A stretch of DNA of 64,000 bases. Source: Extibacter muris (GTDB lineage: Bacteria; Bacillota; Clostridia; Lachnospirales; Lachnospiraceae). The notes beneath the pieces are model-generated. The model made no database searches, was not told the origin of the DNA, and was given only the letters and a program-made list of their open reading frames with translations. The DNA is taken from positions 186,001 to 250,000 of the forward strand of contig NZ_SMMX01000002.1 in assembly GCF_004345005.1 (NCBI RefSeq). The letters run 5' to 3'. Numbering within the stretch: the stretch's first letter is position 1; every line of letters starts with the position of its first letter. Of the stretch, positions 26,390-34,954 are shown piece by piece. The position numbers and the translations under genes are program-made.

Positions 26390-27754
26390 ATGAGTAATAT
26401 CATTGATAATTTGGAGTTAAACCCGGAGCTCGTCAAGAATGTGGACCCGGATCTTCAGCCGACCAGGAAACGTATCATGGGGTCCTTATCCTATGCGGCA
26501 AGCTTTATGGGAGGGTGCGTATCTATCGGTACGTTCTCCATGGGCGCGGGGCTGATAGGTGTGCTGACGGTGGGGCAGGCGATTCTTGCCATGATCATTG
26601 GATGCCTCGTTATCGCCATTGCGCTCGTCGTAATCGGCAACTGCGGACATAAGTATGGGATACCTTATACGGTACAGCTCAGAAGCAGCTTTGGAACGGC
26701 AGGCGTCAAGATACCGGGACTGCTCAGAGGCGTGCCTGCGATTATCTGGTTCGGATTCCAGAGCTGGGTAGGAGCCGGGGCCATCAACAGCTGTTTCAAG
26801 ATCTTGTTCGGATTTGACAATCTGCCGGTCGTCTATGCATTGTTCACGCTTCTGCAGGTAGCGCTTGCGATCAAAGGGTTTGAAGGAATCAAATGGCTTG
26901 AGAACATATCCTGTGTCTTTATCATTGCAATCCTGGCTTACATGCTGTACGTGGTTAAGACGCAGTTTGCCACAGAGATTGATGACGTGTTCTCAGGAAT
27001 AAAAGGAACGTGGGGCATGCCGTTCTGGGCAGCGACCACATCCTTCCTTGGCATCTATTCGACCATGATCATCAACGCATCAGACTATTCACGTAACCTG
27101 AAGGAAAATGTAAAGTCTGTCCGCACGGCAAGCATATACACGGTGGCAATCCTGCCGGTAACGCTGTTCATGGGGCTCATAGGCCTTCTTGTTACGGCAG
27201 CGACAGGCAACAGCGATCCGGTCGTCGTGTTCTCTACGACGATGGGAAGCAAGTTCCTTACGATCGTGACGCTTCTGTTCATCGCCTTTGCCCAGGTAAC
27301 GACGAACGTGTTGAACAATATCGTGCCTCCGTCTTACGTATTGATGGAATCCTTCCACATGAAATGGTCGCACGCCACAGTCGTCGTCGGTATCCTCTCC
27401 GCGTGCTGTATGCCATGGAAGCTGGTTACCGATCAGTCGGCGGCAGGACTCAGCCTGTTTACCCAGTTCTACTCTGCGTTCCTCGGACCGATCTTCGCGG
27501 TTATGGCGGTAGACTACTATATCCTTCGCAAGAAGAAGCTGGATATCAACAACATGTACGACAAGCAGGGAATATACAAAGGCGTCAACTGGGCGGCCAT
27601 CATCGCGATAGTCGTGGGCTCCCTCTGCTCCCTGCTCATCGTGGAGCTGTCATGGTACATAAGCCTCATACCGACAGGTCTTGTGTACTACTTCCTGATG
27701 AAGACGATGAAGAGCTCGGCGCCATTCCGCAAAGGGACGATATTCGGTGAATAA
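26390..27754 (+). CDS. NCS1-family nucleobase/allantoin permease (second copy)
   Basis: NCS1 symporter of 454 residues with about 12 helices, paralogous to the one at 23611 (shared LLRGVPAIIWFGFQSW block and VDYYILRKKKLD near the C-terminus). Start 26390 is preferred over the in-frame ATG at 26366 because GAAAGGAGAGAG lies directly before it. Last gene of the four-gene allantoinase-permease operon, and the strong terminator at 27787-27821 follows. Substrate inferred from context as allantoin or another cyclic ureide. Confidence 0.84.
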   Translation: MSNIIDNLELNPELVKNVDPDLQPTRKRIMGSLSYAASFMGGCVSIGTFSMGAGLIGVLTVGQAILAMIIGCLVIAIALVVIGNCGHKYGIPYTVQLRSSFGTAGVKIPGLLRGVPAIIWFGFQSWVGAGAINSCFKILFGFDNLPVVYALFTLLQVALAIKGFEGIKWLENISCVFIIAILAYMLYVVKTQFATEIDDVFSGIKGTWGMPFWAATTSFLGIYSTMIINASDYSRNLKENVKSVRTASIYTVAILPVTLFMGLIGLLVTAATGNSDPVVVFSTTMGSKFLTIVTLLFIAFAQVTTNVLNNIVPPSYVLMESFHMKWSHATVVVGILSACCMPWKLVTDQSAAGLSLFTQFYSAFLGPIFAVMAVDYYILRKKKLDINNMYDKQGIYKGVNWAAIIAIVVGSLCSLLIVELSWYISLIPTGLVYYFLMKTMKSSAPFRKGTIFGE

Positions 27755-27786
27755 AGACTAAAAATAGAGATTATAAGTGTACGACA

Positions 27787-27821
27787 AAGGGAAGGTGTGG
27801 AATGATTCCACACCTTCCCTT
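27787..27821. terminator. Perfect 16-bp hairpin, bidirectional terminator
   Basis: A perfect 16-bp inverted repeat with a TGA loop lies between the convergent permease and hydrolase genes. The arms begin AAGGGAAGG and end CCTTCCCTT, giving an A/T run on each side that could serve both directions. Confidence 0.75.
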
Positions 27822-27851
27822 CATCTGACATATATCCCGCCAGCGTATGTT

Positions 27852-28706
27852 TTACGTATCCATGGCTTCGTCGAGGAACTTCAGCGTCTCTTGGAGAAGG
27901 CTCTTCGTAAACGGATCGTCCTCGACCCGGTCGAAATCGTGGGTGCTGCCGGCCGCGATAAACTGTTTTGCGGCATAGCGGCCCGTAAGCGCCAGGAATT
28001 CTTCATATGGTACATCCGGGTCGTTCGTGCTGTGGGCACAGAACAGCGGACAGGGCAGAGAGGTGCATGTACGCAGGGTATAGTCCAGATAGAAGTATTT
28101 CTCGCGCCCTTCGTACAGCAGCGTCCGCCACCGGCCGGTCTGCCTTGCATAGACATAGATGCTGTAATGCGTGTCCATGCCTCCAAAAGCCTGGAGCCCT
28201 GCCCCCGCGTTGTCCAGGCAGGAGGCTTCCACCAGAGGGAGAGAGCAATAGAAGCTGCTTGGCGCCTCGAACCAGCCGTCGCAGAGAAAGCCGTATCCAT
28301 AGTAGGAAAGGATACCCTTCGGGGCGGTGGGAAGGTCCCCCTGAGCGGCGGCCAGAAGACAGAGATATGCGCCCGCGGAACGCCCCCAGAGGAAGAAAGG
28401 AAGTTCGCTGCCACCGTACATGTCAGAGCATTCTACATAGTGTGAGATGGAGGAAGATACGTCATCCAGGATCGTATTCAGCTTTGCCGCCGGGGCAAGG
28501 GGATAGTCATATGAGATGATGATATATCCTGCGCCTGTCAGCGTGTCGATATGGAGCTTGGGAAGGTCATCCCTTTCCCCGTACAGAAGGCCGCCTCCGT
28601 GGAAATACAGGATACAGGCTCTGGGCGTGGCGCTGCTGTCTGCATAGACGGTGGCATGCTTCTTGTATAATGCATTGCTTATTTCTATAACTTTCTTCTC
28701 TAGCAT
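27852..28706 (-). CDS. Alpha/beta hydrolase (HSL/esterase-like)
   Basis: Alpha/beta hydrolase of 284 residues. The oxyanion-hole motif FHGGGLLYGERDD is near residue 35, the nucleophile Ser lies in WGRSAGAYLCL near residue 109, and the catalytic His is probably in AAGSTHDFDRV near the C-terminus, with an Asp in STNDPDVPY before it. It belongs to the hormone-sensitive-lipase-like group, whose members cleave small esters or carbamates. It lies on the minus strand between two ureide operons. A role in the pathway is possible from position but not shown. Start at 28706 has AGGAGA upstream. Confidence 0.75.
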   Translation of the reverse strand: MLEKKVIEISNALYKKHATVYADSSATPRACILYFHGGGLLYGERDDLPKLHIDTLTGAGYIIISYDYPLAPAAKLNTILDDVSSSISHYVECSDMYGGSELPFFLWGRSAGAYLCLLAAAQGDLPTAPKGILSYYGYGFLCDGWFEAPSSFYCSLPLVEASCLDNAGAGLQAFGGMDTHYSIYVYARQTGRWRTLLYEGREKYFYLDYTLRTCTSLPCPLFCAHSTNDPDVPYEEFLALTGRYAAKQFIAAGSTHDFDRVEDDPFTKSLLQETLKFLDEAMDT

Positions 28707-28971
28707 TTTGTAAGTCTCCTTTCAATCCCCATTTTAGCGGGCCATATGGATGAAGCATATAGATAACACAAATAACGTGCAGCGAGGTGCATATATTTTT
28801 GTCTGCTGCGGATAAATATCTACAAAATAATATCCTGGTAAAAAAGGCATGTCGGCAGTCGCTGCAATAAAAGTATTATAACATAAAACCGATATAGGCA
28901 GACATGTGAAAAAAATGACAATGGGGTATAAAGTTGATAAAAATTCTGTTCGGTTTTCTCAATAATAATAA

Positions 28972-29000
28972 TTGAAAAATCAGATGGCAGTTGTCATAAT
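28972..29000 (+). promoter_or_regulatory. Promoter of allE operon
   Basis: TTGAAA (28972-28977), a 17-base spacer, then CATAAT (28995-29000). Predicted start near 29007. Confidence 0.5.
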
Positions 29001-29014
29001 TATGGTATAAAAAC

Positions 29015-29024
29015 TGGTTGACCA
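29015..29024. promoter_or_regulatory. Palindrome TGGTTGACCA, candidate PucR-type operator
   Basis: Differs by one base from the palindrome at 22115-22124 and has the same distance to the -10 element (15 versus 18 bases), consistent with repression by a shared regulator. Confidence 0.5.
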
Positions 29025-29063
29025 CTAGAGCAAATAATATGTTAAGAAAGAGAGGAATTAAAA

Positions 29064-29852
29064 ATGAGTTATTTAAACGATCAGGTAGGATACCGCGAGG
29101 AGCTTTTGATGACACGTTCCGTAATCAAGAAAGAGAATTATGTGCTTCTCGAGCCAGACGGGCTTGTGAAGAACAGCATTCCGGGCTACGAGAACTGTGA
29201 CGTGACGATCCTTGGCTCACCGGCGATGGGAGCATCCTTTGCCGATTATCTCGTAACGGCAAGAGAAGGCGGCAAGAACAGCGGAATCGGCGGAGAAGGG
29301 CTGGAGACATTCCTGTATGTGATATCAGGCGAAGTTACGGTTAAAAATGCGGATAAAGAAGAAGCGCTCACGGCAGGTGGATACATCTTCTCACCGGAAA
29401 GCAACGTAGTATCTTTTGAGAACAAGGGCAAAGAAGAGGCTAAGCTTTTTGTATACAAACGCAGATACGAAAGAGTGGAAGGCTACAGTGCATACACGGT
29501 TGTCGGCAATGCCAACGACCTGCCATGGATTGAATATGAAGGGATGGAGAACTGCCATATCAAGGATTTCCTTCCGGCTGCAGGCGACTTTGGATTTGAT
29601 ATGAACATGCACATCCTCAAATTTAAGCTTGGCGCGTCCCATGGCTATATCGAGACGCATGTACAGGAGCACGGAATGTATTTCCTGCAGGGCAAGGGCA
29701 TGTACCGTGTAGATGACGAATGGGTACCGGTCAAAGCAGGCGACTATATGTTCCTGGATGCATACTGCCCACAGGCTTGTTACGCAGTAGGACGCGAGGA
29801 GGACTTCGCTTACATCTACTCGAAAGACTGTAACAGAGACGTGGTATTATAA
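29064..29852 (+). CDS. allE: (S)-ureidoglycine aminohydrolase
   Basis: Bicupin enzyme of 262 residues that converts (S)-ureidoglycine, released from allantoate, to (S)-ureidoglycolate and ammonia. The N-terminal cupin (about 45-130) and C-terminal cupin (about 170-250) are both visible. The manganese ligands lie in the C-terminal one: ETHVQEHGMYFLQG (Glu, His, His) and the Gln of AYCPQ. The start is preceded by GAGAGGAATT. First gene of a long operon with allD, the allFG fusion, carbamate kinase, a permease, allC and a regulator. The order matches the chemistry of the pathway. Confidence 0.88.
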   Translation: MSYLNDQVGYREELLMTRSVIKKENYVLLEPDGLVKNSIPGYENCDVTILGSPAMGASFADYLVTAREGGKNSGIGGEGLETFLYVISGEVTVKNADKEEALTAGGYIFSPESNVVSFENKGKEEAKLFVYKRRYERVEGYSAYTVVGNANDLPWIEYEGMENCHIKDFLPAAGDFGFDMNMHILKFKLGASHGYIETHVQEHGMYFLQGKGMYRVDDEWVPVKAGDYMFLDAYCPQACYAVGREEDFAYIYSKDCNRDVVL

Positions 29853-29889
29853 ACCGGGGAAAGAGAAATAGCGAAGAGGAGCGGAAAAT

Positions 29890-30942
29890 ATGAAACTATC
29901 TCGAGATGAATTAAAAAACCTGATGAAAAACAAGCTGATAAAAGCAGGCTTAAGTGAAGAGCACGCCGATATGACGGCGGAGATACTCACATGGTCGGAC
30001 GAAAGGGGGTACCATTCCCATGGCGCTGTCCGGGTAGAGTATTACAGCGAGCGGATTGCCAAAGGCGGCATTACGACAGACCCTGTGTTTGAATGGAAAG
30101 AGACGGGACCGTGCTCTGCGATATATGAAGGTGACAACGGCTGCGGCTACGTGGCTTCCACCCTTGCCATGGAAAAGACGATAGAGATGGCTAAAAAGTC
30201 AGGCATCGCTGTGACTGGTATCCGCAACATATCACACAGCGGTTCTATCGGATACTATACAGAGATGGCTGCAAAGCAGGATCTTGTGGCAATCGCGTTC
30301 TGCCAGTCTGACCCGATGGCAGTGCCGTTCGGAGGAACGGAGCCTTACTATGGCACGAACCCCATCTCGTTCGCGGCGCCTACCGCGGACGACAGGACAG
30401 TCGTGTTCGATATGGCGACGACGGTCCAGGCATGGGGCAAGATTCTGGACAAGCGTTCCAGACATGAAGCGATACCGGATTCCTGGGCGGTGGATGAAAA
30501 AGGGCAGCCTGTGACAGATTCAAGGCTGGTCAACGCGCTGCTTCCGATTGCAGGCGCAAAAGGATACGGGCTGATGATGATGGTCGACGTATTTGCCGGA
30601 GTGCTGCTCGGCGTCCCGTTCGGAAAACATGTCAGTTCCATGTATCATGACCTTTCCAAGGGAAGAGATCTGGGACAGATGTTCATCGTTATGGATCCGT
30701 CCAGGTTCGTCGGTCTGGATGCATTTAAGAAATCGATGTCCCAGGTGCTCGATGAGCTGGGAGAGATGCCTGCGGCCGAAGGGTACGGAAAAGTATACTA
30801 TCCGGGAGAGCGCGCGGTTATGCGGCGTGATAAGGCATATGAGACAGGCGGCGTGGAGATTGTAGATGAGATCTATAACTATCTCGTGAGTGAGGATGTA
30901 CATTACGACAGATACGACCACAAAAACAGATTTGCCGAATAG
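29890..30942 (+). CDS. allD: Ureidoglycolate dehydrogenase
   Basis: Member of the LDH2/MDH2 oxidoreductase family, 350 residues, oxidising (S)-ureidoglycolate to oxalurate with NAD(P). Family features are the SHGAVRVEYYSERI segment near residue 40, with the conserved His, HSGSIGYYTEMAA near residue 116, GTNPISFAAP, and GYGLMMMVDVFAGVLLG with the nucleotide-proximal Asp. The neighbours on both sides belong to the ureide pathway, which supports this substrate over malate or lactate. AGGAGCGG lies before the ATG. Oxalurate is the substrate for the transcarbamylase encoded next. Confidence 0.87.
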   Translation: MKLSRDELKNLMKNKLIKAGLSEEHADMTAEILTWSDERGYHSHGAVRVEYYSERIAKGGITTDPVFEWKETGPCSAIYEGDNGCGYVASTLAMEKTIEMAKKSGIAVTGIRNISHSGSIGYYTEMAAKQDLVAIAFCQSDPMAVPFGGTEPYYGTNPISFAAPTADDRTVVFDMATTVQAWGKILDKRSRHEAIPDSWAVDEKGQPVTDSRLVNALLPIAGAKGYGLMMMVDVFAGVLLGVPFGKHVSSMYHDLSKGRDLGQMFIVMDPSRFVGLDAFKKSMSQVLDELGEMPAAEGYGKVYYPGERAVMRRDKAYETGGVEIVDEIYNYLVSEDVHYDRYDHKNRFAE

Positions 30943-30956
30943 GAGAAGGAGAACGT

Positions 30957-33900
30957 ATGTTAAAGACAATTGTGAAGAAGGGAAGCTATCATGATTCCGT
31001 TGTTCTCATGCTTTTGACGAACCAGATTTCAACAATCAAAGGTGTGAAGAAAGTTTCGATCATGATGGCCACACCCGCCAATAAAGATATATACAGACAG
31101 AGCGGACTGAGCACGGAAGAACTGGAGAGCGCGTCGGCAAATGACATGGTTGTCGTTGCGGATGTGGATGATGAGAGCCTTCTCGATACGATCATGCAGG
31201 AGACGGAAGCGTTTTTCAAGAAGCAGTCTACCAAAGAAGGTGACAAAAAGGGAGCCGAGGCGGTAAAGTCCTGGGATAAGGCGCTTGAGAAGCTGCCGGA
31301 GGCAAACCTTGCAGTCGTCTCGATACCGGGAGCGTATGCGGCGCTGGAAGCGGACCGTGCGCTGGACGAGGGCATGAATGTGTTCATGTTCAGTGATAAT
31401 GTGACGCTGGAAGACGAGATCAAGCTGAAAAAGAAAGCACATGGCAAAGGGCTGGCAGTCATGGGGCCGGACTGTGGCACTGGAATCATCCAGGGTGTGC
31501 CGGTTGCATTTACGAACAATGTAACGCCGGGCCCTATCGGCATTATCGGAGCTTCGGGAACAGGCATCCAGGAGCTGACAACGATTATCGACCGTCTCGG
31601 GGAGGGCGTAAAGAACGCCATCGGAACCGGCGGACGCGACTTGTCTTCGGAAGTGGGCGGTACTACGATGATGGATATGATCGAGGCGATGGAGAGCGAC
31701 ACGAGCGTCAAAGTACTCATCATCATATCCAAGCCGCCGGCTAAGGACGTAAGGGATAGGATTTCTGACCGCTTAAGCAACTTTAAGAAGCCGGTAATCA
31801 CGCTGTTCCTCGGTGAAAAGCCGGAATACCATGAGGAGAACTTCTACCACGCGTATACGCTTGATGAAGCGGCACGCCTGGCGGTCGGACTCGTAAGAGG
31901 TGAAGAGGTGAAAGAGGCGGAAGTGAAAGTCGATTCTGCTGATTTCTTCCAGCCGGAAGAGAAGAAGACGATCAAGGCATATTATTCCGGAGGGACACTT
32001 GCAGGTGAGGCTGCAATGCTCATCAAAGACGCGCTAGATATGAAAGTGCCGCCACAGAAGGCAGAAGGATTTATGCTCAAGACCGGCGGACACATCGTGG
32101 TGGACCTCGGAGATGATGTATATACCCAGGGCAAGCCTCATCCGATGATCGATCCGGCCAAGCGTATCGAGTGCATGCAGGAAGCAATCGACGATGCATC
32201 TACAGGAGTCATCCTTCTGGATATCATGCTTGGATACGGCTCCCACGAAGACATGGCAGGAGCGCTGCTCCCCTCTATCATAGAACTGAGGGACAAGGCA
32301 GAGGCAGAAGGAAGGAAATTGTTCTTTGTTGCCACAGTATGCGGCACGAGAAGGGATTTCCAGAATTATGACGAAGCAGTCGGCAAGTTAAAAGACGCAG
32401 GCGTCATCGTATGTGAGAACAACAAGCTGGCAGTCCGCACGGCTATCCGGGCTATCGGCATGGACTTTGAAGAACCGTCAAAAGAGATACGTCCGAAGAA
32501 AGTGGCAGAGATTGAGAGAACAGAAGCATCAGAGAAGCTGATACAGCTTCTTTCTGAAAAGCCGAAGATTATCAATATTGGCCTGAAGAGCTTCGCGCAA
32601 GTCGTGGAATCCTTTGGCTGTGATGTCGTACAGTATGACTGGATGCCACCGGCAGGCGGGGATGTGAAGCTCATCAAGACACTTTCCTTCCTGCGCGGCT
32701 ATGAAGGCTTTGATATAGATGAGGCAAACCGCTCCGTGATTGCCAAGATCGTAGCGAGCCAGCCGGTCATCAAGGATGTCGTGCCTGCAAAGTCTGTAAT
32801 CAAAGAGCTGAATGAAGGGAAGGTGCTCCTTCACGCAGGCCCTCCCATCCAGTATAAAGATATGCCGGATCCGGTTCAGGGTTCCTGCGTGGGAGCCTCC
32901 TTGTTCGAGGGATGGGCTGCAACAGAAGAAGAGGCGAGAAAGCTCCTGGAGGCTGGAGAAGTTACGTTCATTCCGTGCCACCACGTCAAGGCAGTGGGAC
33001 CGATGGGCGGAATCACTTCCGCGAACATGCCAGTCTTCGTGGTGGAGAATAGGACGGACGGCAACGAGGCGTACTGTACGATGAATGAAGGTATCGGCAA
33101 GGTGCTCCGGTTCGGCGCTTATTCACAGGAAGTCGTAGACCGTCTGCTGTGGATGAAGGAAGTGCTCGGTCCGACACTTGGCAGGGCAATCCGCTCCATC
33201 GACGGTGGCCTTAATGTCAACCCGCTCGTGGCAAAAGCGATTGCCATGGGAGATGAGTTCCACCAGCGGAATATCGCGGCATCGCTGGCCTTCTTAAAAG
33301 AGGTAAGCCCTATCATAACGAAGATGGATATGGAGGAAAAGGACCGCTATGATGTCATCAAGTTCCTGGCAGATACAGACCAGTTCTTCCTCAATATCAT
33401 GATGGCCACAGGAAAGGCCGTCATGGACGGGGCCAGGCTCGTCACAGAAGGTACGGTCGTAACGGCTATGTGCAGAAACGGCGTCGAATTTGGTATCCGT
33501 ATAAGCGGTATGGGAGACGAATGGTTCACGGCACCGGTCAATACGCCTCAGGGTCTCTATTTTACAGGTTATGACGGAGAAGACGCGTGTCCGGACATGG
33601 GAGACAGCGCGATTACGGAGACGCTTGGCGTAGGCGGCATGGCTATGATTGCGGCTCCTGCGGTAACACGGTTCGTAGGTGCGGGCGGATATGAAGATGC
33701 CCTGCGTACAAGTACCGAGATGACCGAGATTACGATAGACAGGAACCCGAACTTCATCATTCCGAACTGGAATTTCCAGGGTACATGCCTTGGAATAGAC
33801 GCACGGCTCGTAGTAGAAAAAGGTATCACGCCGGTTATCAATACAGGCATCGCGCATAAAATTGCCGGATATGGACAGATAGGGGCAGGTACGGTACACC

Positions 33901-33971
33901 CGCCGGTCGAATGCTTTGAAAAGGCAATCACAGCGTATGCCAGGAAGCTTGGATTCGATTCAGAAGAATAG
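30957..33971 (+). CDS. allFG: Fused AllF-AllG (FdrA + DUF1116) oxamate transcarbamylase
   Basis: Protein of 1004 residues made of two parts that are separate in E. coli. Residues 1 to about 515 are FdrA/AllF, a succinyl-CoA-synthetase-like protein: MGPDCGTGIIQGVPVAF, GIIGASGTGIQELTT and GTGGRDLSSEVGG are visible. Residues from about 525 to the end are DUF1116 (YlbE/AllG): QYDWMPPAGGD, GPPIQYKDMPDPVQG and CHHVKAVGPMGG. In E. coli AllF, AllG and AllH are needed to split oxalurate into oxamate and carbamoyl phosphate. Here AllH is encoded at 21030 on the other strand and carbamate kinase is next. AGAAGGAG precedes the ATG. There is no sign of a sequencing join: the linker is in frame and charged (EIRPKKVAEIERTEASEKL). 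Confidence 0.85.
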   Translation: MLKTIVKKGSYHDSVVLMLLTNQISTIKGVKKVSIMMATPANKDIYRQSGLSTEELESASANDMVVVADVDDESLLDTIMQETEAFFKKQSTKEGDKKGAEAVKSWDKALEKLPEANLAVVSIPGAYAALEADRALDEGMNVFMFSDNVTLEDEIKLKKKAHGKGLAVMGPDCGTGIIQGVPVAFTNNVTPGPIGIIGASGTGIQELTTIIDRLGEGVKNAIGTGGRDLSSEVGGTTMMDMIEAMESDTSVKVLIIISKPPAKDVRDRISDRLSNFKKPVITLFLGEKPEYHEENFYHAYTLDEAARLAVGLVRGEEVKEAEVKVDSADFFQPEEKKTIKAYYSGGTLAGEAAMLIKDALDMKVPPQKAEGFMLKTGGHIVVDLGDDVYTQGKPHPMIDPAKRIECMQEAIDDASTGVILLDIMLGYGSHEDMAGALLPSIIELRDKAEAEGRKLFFVATVCGTRRDFQNYDEAVGKLKDAGVIVCENNKLAVRTAIRAIGMDFEEPSKEIRPKKVAEIERTEASEKLIQLLSEKPKIINIGLKSFAQVVESFGCDVVQYDWMPPAGGDVKLIKTLSFLRGYEGFDIDEANRSVIAKIVASQPVIKDVVPAKSVIKELNEGKVLLHAGPPIQYKDMPDPVQGSCVGASLFEGWAATEEEARKLLEAGEVTFIPCHHVKAVGPMGGITSANMPVFVVENRTDGNEAYCTMNEGIGKVLRFGAYSQEVVDRLLWMKEVLGPTLGRAIRSIDGGLNVNPLVAKAIAMGDEFHQRNIAASLAFLKEVSPIITKMDMEEKDRYDVIKFLADTDQFFLNIMMATGKAVMDGARLVTEGTVVTAMCRNGVEFGIRISGMGDEWFTAPVNTPQGLYFTGYDGEDACPDMGDSAITETLGVGGMAMIAAPAVTRFVGAGGYEDALRTSTEMTEITIDRNPNFIIPNWNFQGTCLGIDARLVVEKGITPVINTGIAHKIAGYGQIGAGTVHPPVECFEKAITAYARKLGFDSEE

Positions 33972-34004
33972 GTAACAGAGCTTTCAAGCTGGGAGGACAG
34001 CCAT

Positions 34005-34940
34005 ATGAAAAAGAAAAGAGTTGTTATTGCATTAGGAGGAAATGCTCTTGGCAAGAATTACGAAGAGCAGAAAGAAGCGGTTGCAAAGACCGCGAAGGTT
34101 ATCGTGGATCTCGTGCAGCAGGATATGGAAATCATCATTACCCATGGCAATGGCCCTCAGGTAGGGATGATACAGAATGCCATGGACCAGCTGGCGTGCA
34201 CGTCAGAAGACTACAAGGAGACGCCGCTGCCGACCTGCGTGGCTATGAGCCAGGGATATATCGGGATAGACTTGCAGAATGCAATCAAATATGAGCTTTA
34301 CAGCCGTGAAATGGATGTGAAAGTGTCAACTATCCTGTCTCAGGTAGAAGTGGATAAGGAAGACGAGGCGTTCAGGAGCCCGACAAAGCCGATCGGCCGG
34401 TTCCTGACGAAAGAAGAGGCGGAGAAAAATGAGGAGAACGGGATTCCGTGCATGGAAGATGCAGGAAGAGGCTACCGCATCGTGGTGGCCTCCCCGATGC
34501 CGAAAAGGATCCGGGAGCTTCAGACGATAAAGACGCTCGTGGATGCCGGACATATCGTCATTACATGTGGCGGAGGCGGGATACCGGTCGTGAACGACGG
34601 CGGGAAGCTCTCCGGCGTCAGTGCCGTGATTGACAAAGATAATGTGAGCAGCCTTCTCGCGGCAGAACTTGACGCGGACTATCTGATCATACTCACTGCC
34701 GTCGAAAAGGTGGCAGTCAATTTCGGCAAAGAGAACCAGAGATGGCTCAGCGACCTGACGGTAGACGAAGCGAGGGAATACATAGCACAGGACCAGTTCG
34801 CCAAGGGCTCCATGCTTCCGAAGATCGAAGCTGCCATCCGTTTTGCGGAGTCCGCAGAAGGGCGCCATACGCTCATCACTCTGCTTGATAAGGCAGCCGA
34901 TGGAATTGCCGGCAAGACGGGTACCGTAATACACAAGTAA
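34005..34940 (+). CDS. arcC: Carbamate kinase
   Basis: Amino-acid-kinase-fold enzyme of 311 residues that makes ATP from carbamoyl phosphate and ADP. Visible signatures are VIALGGNALG at the N-terminus, THGNGPQVGMI near residue 46, VASPMPKRI near residue 163, and TCGGGGIPVV near residue 190. In the ureide operon it corresponds to AllK (YbcF) of E. coli and gives the energy yield of the pathway. A ribosome site GGGAGGA lies before the start. 33 bp separate it from the fusion gene and 14 bp from the permease gene. Confidence 0.93.
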   Translation: MKKKRVVIALGGNALGKNYEEQKEAVAKTAKVIVDLVQQDMEIIITHGNGPQVGMIQNAMDQLACTSEDYKETPLPTCVAMSQGYIGIDLQNAIKYELYSREMDVKVSTILSQVEVDKEDEAFRSPTKPIGRFLTKEEAEKNEENGIPCMEDAGRGYRIVVASPMPKRIRELQTIKTLVDAGHIVITCGGGGIPVVNDGGKLSGVSAVIDKDNVSSLLAAELDADYLIILTAVEKVAVNFGKENQRWLSDLTVDEAREYIAQDQFAKGSMLPKIEAAIRFAESAEGRHTLITLLDKAADGIAGKTGTVIHK

Positions 34941-34954
34941 TTAGGAGATAGAAT

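Larger units (their letters stand above)
28707..29063. promoter_or_regulatory. Control region between hydrolase and allE operon
   Basis: About 357 bp without a gene, AT-rich in its right half. It holds the promoter and palindrome of the allE operon, listed separately. The promoter for the minus-strand hydrolase should lie at 28720-28800 but is not clear to me. Confidence 0.5.
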
